A stretch of DNA of 64,000 bases from contig JAJEKV010000027.1 of assembly GCA_021234155.1 (NCBI GenBank), positions 4,280,623 through 4,344,622 on the forward strand, written 5' to 3'. Source of the stretch: Isoetes taiwanensis. Lineage: Eukaryota > Streptophyta > Lycopodiopsida > Isoetales > Isoetaceae. A program made the translations under genes and the position numbers. Under the pieces are notes generated by a model. That model saw nothing but the letters and a program-made list of their open reading frames with translations, had not been told where the DNA came from and searched no databases. Shown one piece after another: positions 57,280 to 64,000 of this stretch (positions are counted from its first letter, which is position 1; each line of letters starts with the position of its first letter).

Positions 57280-58400
57280 GTTTATGGAGTCAAGCAGAAA
57301 ATTGAGCCATGCTTGCGGCTTGAACCACAACCCTAAAGTTTCAATCTAGAATGGAACAGGTACAAAATGATGCAAACGCTAAAACATTGACTCAATGTTT
57401 CATTACAGGAAACGTTTCAATGTTTCACTTATTAACCGTGAATTTTTTATCCAGAGTTTTCAGCATACTGATCTGGTTTATCAAAGTATATGGTAGAATA
57501 TATAAGGAGAAATATGAAGGTACATCAGTTGGCTTCGTGTCCATTCCTCACTGCAGAATCATTACTCTACTGCCCACATCTTCTGTGTCTACCTATGTGC
57601 TGGTATTTGAAATTGATTTGCATGGTGAAATTTGTAGACAATGAAATGGATATGGTAACATGGCTGAACTGTTGTTAGCTGTCATACATGTCAGCTCTGT
57701 GAGAACTACTGTTTGGTTATACGAGCTGTAAATACTGATTATTCTTCACGAAGACTTCATATTTATGGCATGCATTACTTCTTTGATACTTCTATGTTAT
57801 ATAAATGTAGTTGCTCACAGGATGTGGTATCTCTTTAGGAGAAAATGGACCGTCCTCTCTTAGGTCAGGAGCTCCAATATGTAGGTATTGAATAAGAAAG
57901 CCCTCTTTGTTTCCTCAGGTATATGGAAAATGTCCCATTTGTAGTTCCACTCTTGGATCTCTTGAGGAGAACTTGGAACCGTCCTCCGATATGTATGCAT
58001 GGCAGCTTTACAGCAAAGGTTATAAGTACTGAATAAGTTATACTCCTAGATGAGGAGTCCCGAAACAACCAACTTGCAGCAGACAATTGTGGAGGGCTGA
58101 GGTACGCTTTTTTTGTGTGATTTTCTCCTTTGTCTGATGGACATTTGTTTTAACTTAGAGGATGTTTGCAGTATCATGGCCTTGTGCATATCAAACTATC
58201 AATATTGTTGAGATACCATGATGCAGGTTTGTATAACTGTCAAACCTGGCAAATTGGATCTTGTGCTTATACAGCAATTATTCATAAAGTACATATCCAA
58301 AGTTTTACATATCCAAAGCTCTGTACATGTCCAAAGTTTCATCCGGTTGTTAGTTCATAATGAAACTGCCAAGAGACTTGAAATTGTTTTCCGAATACAT
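57280..58400. other. No gene seen
   Basis: Only short frames; the one at 57351-57644 has no recognised motif. Possible intron or intergenic sequence relative to the exon candidate at 58479. Confidence 0.45.
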
Positions 58401-58478
58401 TTAAGGCAACATATAAATTGTGGAACATGCTGCTTTATGCATTGCTAAGCTCGATTATGACTATAGGTTTTTTGCAGC

Positions 58479-58591
58479 TCACCTACTTAATTCTACAGAG
58501 CTTATGCTGCAACAAGGGATTGCCTTTCCAGGGGCTCAGGAATCTCGAATTTTTTATGCTGGACCTCTACCGGATTGGGCATATACCTGGA
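58479..58591 (+). other. Possible exon between good splice signals
   Basis: GGTTTTTTGCAG precedes 58479 and ATG|GTAAGC follows 58591. The frame from 58420 (LLNSTELMLQQGIAFPGAQE, then GPLPDWAYTWM) crosses without a stop. The family was not recognised and no neighbouring exon was confirmed. Confidence 0.3.
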
Positions 58592-59082
58592 TGGTAAGCA
58601 TTTTAGCTCATTACCTTGGTAACACCAGTGGAAAAATGCAGAGACAGGCTCTTACTAGAGGCATGAAGAAATGATAAATAATGTGGGGTGATAATGGTTA
58701 ACTCGCTGGCAACCAATTCGCCAATTGAATATAGTGAAACTATTGGTTTAAATGTTCATGATAGTGGAACTAGAGTAATCATGATTGTGCCACGACGCAT
58801 ACCAAGGGTAACTTTATTTTCACTTGTGATAGATAGTAGCAAAATTTCAAGCATACTCTATATGGTGTACATTTGCACAGAGAAAACGTGTTGCTACTGA
58901 GTTATCACCACTACAGAACATTAAAAAATGATGCATCCAGTCTTCTTGCATATCTACATGTAACTATGTGTCATGCTTGCTAACATTTTTATCCTTCTCA
59001 AAACTCCTTACATTGCATTGAAAGTTAGGTTTATGACAAAATTATTTGTGGACGAAATAAATAGTGCATATTGCTACGGAGA

Positions 59083-59286
59083 GGTTGTTGCAGGGAAATC
59101 AAAAGGCTTGGCAAAATTACTCATATGCATAGTGGATATGGCTCACAAATCCTTCAAGCCACATGTTATATCAAATCCACCCAAGGTTGTTGCAGGGACA
59201 TCGAAAAGGCTTGGCAAAGTCACTCATATGGATGGTAGATATGGCTCACAAATCCTTCAAGCCACATCTTATATCAAACCCACCCA
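59083..59286 (+). repeat. 102-bp tandem duplication
   Basis: GTTGTTGCAGGGA(A/C)ATC starts at 59083 and 59185. Both units end in ATATCAAA(T/C)CCACCCA. A few substitutions distinguish them. Confidence 0.85.
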
Positions 59287-59739
59287 TAATTTGGGAAAGC
59301 ACCCATAATTTGGGGCAATGTCTTCAGTAAAGCTTGCCAATGTTTTATTACTAGAAACAAAATACGTGGTTGCATGGATTATTGGAGAATACGGGATGTC
59401 ATGTTGCCAAAAGATTTCTCCGTCTTGGTACTTATTTGCATTAAACCATCTGCATGCAAGTTGTTCTAATTCTAAATGTATTGTGTACAAATATGATGGC
59501 CCAGGCACTAGGCCCATGTGATCTAAGTAGAAAATGCAACAGAACTGCGCACTTCCTTAGGTAACTCGGTGCATTTATTGGCTCCTGATTATGGGTTGGA
59601 TTCCAGTGGGGTATTAGACTGTAGTGTCTTCTATTTTGCAAGTCGAATACCAAAAATGGGGTATTTGACTCATAGATTCGCACGTAAATTAATTATGTAA
59701 GTCGAATACGCCCAAAAAATATTGTGCGAGTCAAATACC

Positions 59740-59830
59740 CCTCCAAAGTAAAAAAATGATAAAAGGCGGGTTCGAACTCGCGCAAGGAGGTTCGAACCAA
59801 CCATCTGCCCCACACAGCGTTATTGCAATA
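59740..59830 (-). mobile_element. SINE-like polymerase III box fragment
   Basis: The minus strand contains GAGTTCGAACCC (59768-59779) and GGTTCGAACC (59789-59798), both close to the tRNA box B consensus. It may be a tRNA-derived SINE piece; no full cloverleaf could be built. Confidence 0.3.
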
Positions 59831-60021
59831 AAATTTATTCTCGCATCATAATAAACTATGATAATTATGCATGGCGTAGATCGACGGAGCCAATCCAATA
59901 TTTCGCTCGTAGGTAACTGCATTCTCTGTGATGACCTGGATGTACATTGCTTCCAAATCATGCTTTGGGATTATAGATGTAATGTGCACGGGTGTTTTGA
60001 ACCTAAATGATGCTTGCCCTA

Positions 60022-60090
60022 TTGGTTGAGATTCAGGGTTGGGGTGCCACAGTCCAGGGCTCAAATCCCTTCTAAACCAAAACAGTAATG
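60022..60090 (+). mobile_element. Possible SINE fragment beside the LINE relic
   Basis: TTGGTTGAGATTCAGGG followed by GGGCTCAAATCCC (60058-60070) has box A/box B-like content. LINE RT similarity starts immediately after, so the order may be incidental. Confidence 0.3.
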
Positions 60091-61600
60091 TGTTTGCAAA
60101 GGTGTTTGCATCTATGATTGAGAAAGCAATTGCAGAATGGGCGGACGAAAATGAAATAAGGGCATATGGACAAGCTGGGTTTAAATCTGATCACTCAACT
60201 ATAGACCATCTGGTCGCATTGTGGTCGCATTGCGTGTAATCAGTGAAGGAGCAAAACGGGTGAGAAATAAAAGATTCCTTGCATTTATAGATTTAGCCAA
60301 AGCTTTTGACAGAGTAGACAGAGGAGACCTTGCTACTCGTTTGGAGATGCTTGATGTGCCTTTGGAGCTTAGACAAGCGGTGGCTTGCCTCTATGAAAGT
60401 GTCCTGATAGACCTCTCTTTTCCATTCAAACAGGATATGCACATTGCCAGCACAATAGGTGTGAAACAGGGATGCCCCTGTTCTCCCACCCTTTTTGGTT
60501 TATATATTGACGAATTAGAAGGATGGCTGGAGAGGATGGGCGGCATGGGCGCTAGACTTGGCAAATACATCATTCAGATATTGCTTTTCGCAGATGATAT
60601 CGTGCTTATATCAAAGACAGCAGCTGGACTCCAGCACCACTTAAATGTGTTGCAGAATTTTTGCGAGCATAAGAGGATGACAATTAATGCTAGTAAATCC
60701 AAAATCATGATCCTGGGTACACGAAGAGCGTCTCTTCTCGAACGCATACACCACTTGGCGGTGTATCTAATTATAAGTATCTAGGGATTGAAATATCCGA
60801 TAATTATAATTGGAATATGGTCACGGCGTGCATCGGGGGCTTAGAGCTCTTTATAGCATGATACATATGTCTTAGGGTTAACAATCTCCCAAGATTGGGA
60901 GCTCGAAAGGTTACTATATGGCATTCAAGTTAAGACAGTTGTGCTTTTGGATGCCGGTTTGGGCACCCGGATTTGCGAAAAAGCCGGGAAAAATTGAAAT
61001 GGTTCGAAAACGCTTCTTAATGACTCGAGCTTCTTTGCCAAGATCCGCACTCCATACCATGTAATGCTTGCAGAGGTTTGGAATGCTTCCTCTCGAGGTT
61101 GAAGCCCTTTGTCGAACAATTGCTTATGTGAACAGACTAAAAACACTTCCTAATGACAGGTTGCCATGCCAAGCTATGATGCATTCGGAATTCAAAGGCT
61201 TGCAAGTGGGCGGCGCGCTGGGGAATGGGAGGGTCTTTTTGGCCAACTTCCGATAAACTGAAAGATATTAGAGAGTATGCTATGCCCAAGGTCTCGGAGA
61301 AGATGTGGACTATTGATGAAACAGAAGTCAAAAAACACTTTTATAAGACTGAAGTCAATCCGATGGACACATACAAGGAACAGTCATACCTATTGGCAGA
61401 AATTAGCAGAAACAACCGGATGGTGATTTCTCAACTAAGAACGGGTTCACACCATCTCCATACTAAGAACGGGTTCACACCATCTCCATGTGGAGACTGG
61501 TAGGTGGTATGGTGTACCTCGATATGAGCGCTATTGCCCAAGCTGCCTTGATCCAAAGGTTGAAACTGAATCCCATACATTTTTAGAGTGCCCTCAGGGG
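60090..61600 (+). pseudogene. Non-LTR retrotransposon RT relic
   Basis: The frame 60039-60239 has EKAIAEWADENEIRAYGQAG and FKSDHSTIDHL. It shifts to 60221-60784 with FLAFIDLAKAFDRVDRGD, IGVKQGCPCSPTLFGLYIDE and the catalytic LLFADDIVLIS. The shift is caused by an 11-bp tandem duplication of TGGTCGCATTG (60211-60232). Downstream pieces are broken and include a 28-bp tandem duplication (61434-61489). They end in the zinc motif RYCPSCLDPKVETESHTFLE (about 61530-61590). The RT wording (TLFGLYIDELE) is unlike the LINE at 7-9 kb, so it belongs to another clade. Confidence 0.85.
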
Positions 61601-62257
61601 CCTATGAATGTATCCGGAATAAGTATGCCCTAGAGTGTTCTACTTTGTTAGAACTATTATCTCTCCCACCAAACCTTCTGAGTTCTTATTTGAAGGAAGT
61701 TTTGAAAGAGAGAGTGAAATATTGGAATTATTCGTGAATATGAGTACTTTTGATGAGAATGGTGCCTTTGATTAGCACCTCAAAAGTATTGACGATGTAA
61801 TTTTCGCCATATGGGCCTGGGGGTCTAAAATGGCGTGATAATACATTATGATTATGATTCTTTTCTGCAATCCATTGGTAGAACGGTATCTAATGAATAT
61901 AATGTGTGTTTAGCTTTAAGATCTGCTGGTTTCTTCGTCTTCTGTTCCATTTTTTAACGAGACAACGAATTAAGCAGAAACCTCATTCGTTTAGCACAAC
62001 TCATTGTACAGCTTTTGTACCTTCAGCATCTCCATCCTCAGCTGATGTACCATCCCAAATGATATTCCTTTAGAATGGCTTCAATCTTTGGCCTTTTGTT
62101 TCTAATGTAAAGCTGGGAGAACTGTGCTTTGATGAGATAGATGGTTTGAAAAAAGTGCGAACCACACGTTTCCAAAGGGCAATCCCTCCATGCATCAGCA
62201 TCTTGTTTACTTTAAAAATTGTGTGGAATGAATACCGTAGCGTTCAGGCATGTCCAT
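61600..62257. other. No gene seen; 3' side of the MidA/NDUFAF7 gene
   Basis: LINE-relic tail to about 61840, then AT-rich sequence that should include the 3' UTR of the minus-strand gene ending at 62258. No polyadenylation signal could be assigned with confidence. Confidence 0.4.
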
Positions 62258-63166
62258 TTATCCAAATGAAGGTCCGCTTATGTAAAACATGGTATTGCTG
62301 TAGTCCTCCAGAAGGGGATTATAGCCATCACAAGTTTGAGTTCTGGATGTCGAAGCAAATCTTTTCATAAAATCAGCCGAAGTTACCTGCACCCGTATAG
62401 CCAAGATGCTTTGAAATGGTTGACGGCACAGCTTGAAAATCTCAAAATTCAACATCCTCTTTCTTACCAGTGACGAAAAACGCTTTTCCCTTGCCACATG
62501 ATGATCAAGCCTCTTCAACAAAGTGAAATCAGTGGGGAAAAAAATGTCCACGTTGCCCTGGATACCAGGAACAATAAAAATGATTAAAACCCCCATATGG
62601 ATACATAAAGATAGTTTCAAAATGTTATTGGCATTAGTTGTGCCCAGCTCTTTCTCTACCTGCATAAATTTGAGTTTTCATTACAAAACAAATGTACCTC
62701 TGTTATAAGATAACTTGGGTAGTCCTTTGTGATCCCTCCCTCCTGCAAAAGACATGACCAGCAGTTCAACAGCTTGACACCAATGGATTTAACAGTTAGA
62801 ACTTACCTTGCTAGCCACAATAGGGGCCTGCTCTCCAGCAACTTTGACATCTGGAAGGCTCGTAAAGTCTGTTGCAATCAGTACCATGTTTGGACAAGTT
62901 GTGTGTAAAGTCTCCAATAGCTCCTGCACTAGACAATATAAGTTCAGAACCTTAAAAAGAGTATTGGTATGCTTCAACCTATGCCTACCAAGCATCCTGT
63001 TGGAATCCAGAGAAGCCTCTCGAAAATCATCTTATCCAAATGACTACTTGCTTGTGCTAAGAGCTTCCTGAGTTTACTGTCGCTGTTTCTTCCTTGCTCA
63101 GCAATGTCAAGGCAACGTCTGATTAAAGGATCTTCAATTGGCTGCCGTCTTTCGTTAATCTTCAGC
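62258..63166 (-). CDS. MidA/NDUFAF7-family methyltransferase, 3' exons
   Basis: Five exons with GT-AG junctions and one continuous frame: 63166-62989, 62923-62807, 62742-62698, 62557-62468, 62386-62258 (TAA). Translated blocks are EDPLIRRCLDIAEQ, LLWIPTGCL, ELLETLHTTCPNMVLIATDF, SLPDVKVAGEQAPIVASK, EGGITKDYPSYLITE, NVDIFFPTDFTLLKRLDHH and DGYNPLLEDYSNTMFYIS. They match, in order, the C-terminal part of plant DUF185/MidA proteins as I know them. The human relative NDUFAF7 methylates an arginine of complex I subunit NDUFS2 in mitochondria during assembly (family knowledge). The last intron is 81 bases and in frame, so it could be misread as coding. The 178-base first exon enters in split phase, so more exons lie upstream. 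The SAM-binding N-terminal part was not found in 63167-64000. Family assigned from memory without a search. Confidence 0.7.
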
Positions 63167-63169
63167 CTA

Positions 63170-64000
63170 CATAGAGGTCATGAATTATCCCCGTGAAGAT
63201 TATATTTGGTACGAAAGTACAGGATGAGACTATTATACTCAATTGTTTCTTCTACTCCATAAGATTAGATTCATGTTCCCACTCCTATGAAACAACTGGA
63301 ATTTATGCATGTTCATTTATACAGAATCTTCCAGGCATTGTTGTTAAGTTGCTAAATATGAACGAGCTGCAAATGCAATTACAGACAATGCTTCTGCAGA
63401 CTTCTTGCTTTTAGCTCTGTTTCTAGGCTCTTTGCACTGAGACAAATAGCCCTTCTTGCCACTCCTTTGTTTGGTTATTCTCAGTGACATCTTGAGTTCA
63501 ACCCCTTCCTTTCGTTTGTTTTTGGCTTCCTTACTCTCCCTCTTCTAATCTGTTTACTGAAAGTTCTGAACTTCATTGAATTGTGTATGTAACACTTTTT
63601 GAAATTTTTATGTTGTGCCATTAGCTGTTTGTATGCTGGAGTCTCACATCCCAATATATAACCATTGGTTTCTCGCCTGGTGCTATGAAATCCTCTTTCA
63701 GATTCTTTATCTTGTTAATATAACCTTGCAAATATACTAAGACGTGACGTGAGAAATGCTGTAGGAAACTATGATCCGATATAAACCTAGAATAATCCTT
63801 TGCAAAACCAGACAAATTGGTGAATCTGCCCTTCTCCGATTTCCCAAAGAACAGCACAACAACTCACCATGGAAGTGGTCTTTAAGCAGCTCCACCAAGA
63901 GACAGATAACTCGTCTATATCAGGTGCATGATGTCTCTTTTTGGAGATTCCGGTTGCAGTTTCTGCTGTGGAAGCTTTCTCCAACTCACCAATGGAGCTG
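63170..64000. other. Probable intron or upstream sequence; unidentified frames
   Basis: Minus frames at 63621-63857 and 63787-63984 (ATGISKKRHHAPDIDELSVS) are open but not recognised. A GGTGAGT donor-like site follows the second frame (63870). They may be upstream exons of the MidA/NDUFAF7 gene, another gene, or chance. Confidence 0.35.

Noticed and set aside
59768-59798. tRNA gene
   Set aside because: Only box B-like motifs; no acceptor stem or cloverleaf could be formed.

Overview
This window is nuclear DNA of a land plant. It holds a SAUR-type auxin-response gene, a plant-style MidA/NDUFAF7 gene split by short GT-AG introns, a wrecked STOP1-type zinc-finger gene, and plant LINE, Copia, Mutator-type MITE and SINE-like repeats. 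The low gene density and many decayed repeats suggest a large repeat-rich genome, perhaps a gymnosperm. That last point is inference; nothing here fixes the species.

Layout. 1-3723: minus-strand LTR retrotransposon cut by the window edge. It has one visible 1.64 kb LTR, a tRNA-Met-type primer-binding site, and a histone H3-like reading frame where gag would normally start. 6.8-12.24 kb: a LINE whose ORF1 and endonuclease half lies on the plus strand, while its RT, zinc-finger and RNase H half lies on the minus strand; a MITE with an 11-bp target duplication sits in the endonuclease. 12.25-15 kb: a 56-bp direct repeat pair and a SINE-like element. 15.2-17.4 kb: two unidentified exon-like stretches and a STOP1-like pseudogene. 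17.4-34 kb: almost gene-free, with fold-back elements, tandem duplications and minisatellites. 34.8-36.0 kb: three tandem, precursor-miRNA-like hairpins. 36-39 kb: decayed sequence with an LTR/PBS remnant. 39.1-49.7 kb: a large direct duplication carrying KH-protein-like pseudogene tails, with a composite insertion in the first copy. 49.7-52.4 kb: repeat remnants. 52.4-56.3 kb: a 3'-truncated Copia element. 56.5-57.0 kb: an intact SAUR gene. 57.3-61.9 kb: an unidentified exon candidate and a second LINE RT relic. 62.26-63.17 kb: 3' exons of a MidA/NDUFAF7 gene.

How it fits together. The only convincing intact host coding sequence is the SAUR gene and the MidA/NDUFAF7 exons, both on the minus strand of the right-hand 8 kb. 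Everything else is mobile DNA, relics or unexplained sequence. The two observations most worth following are the H3-like protein inside an LTR element (tail motif, long acidic/proline-rich linker and H3 fold in one frame, with one in-frame stop) and the tandem hairpin cluster at 34.8-36.0 kb.
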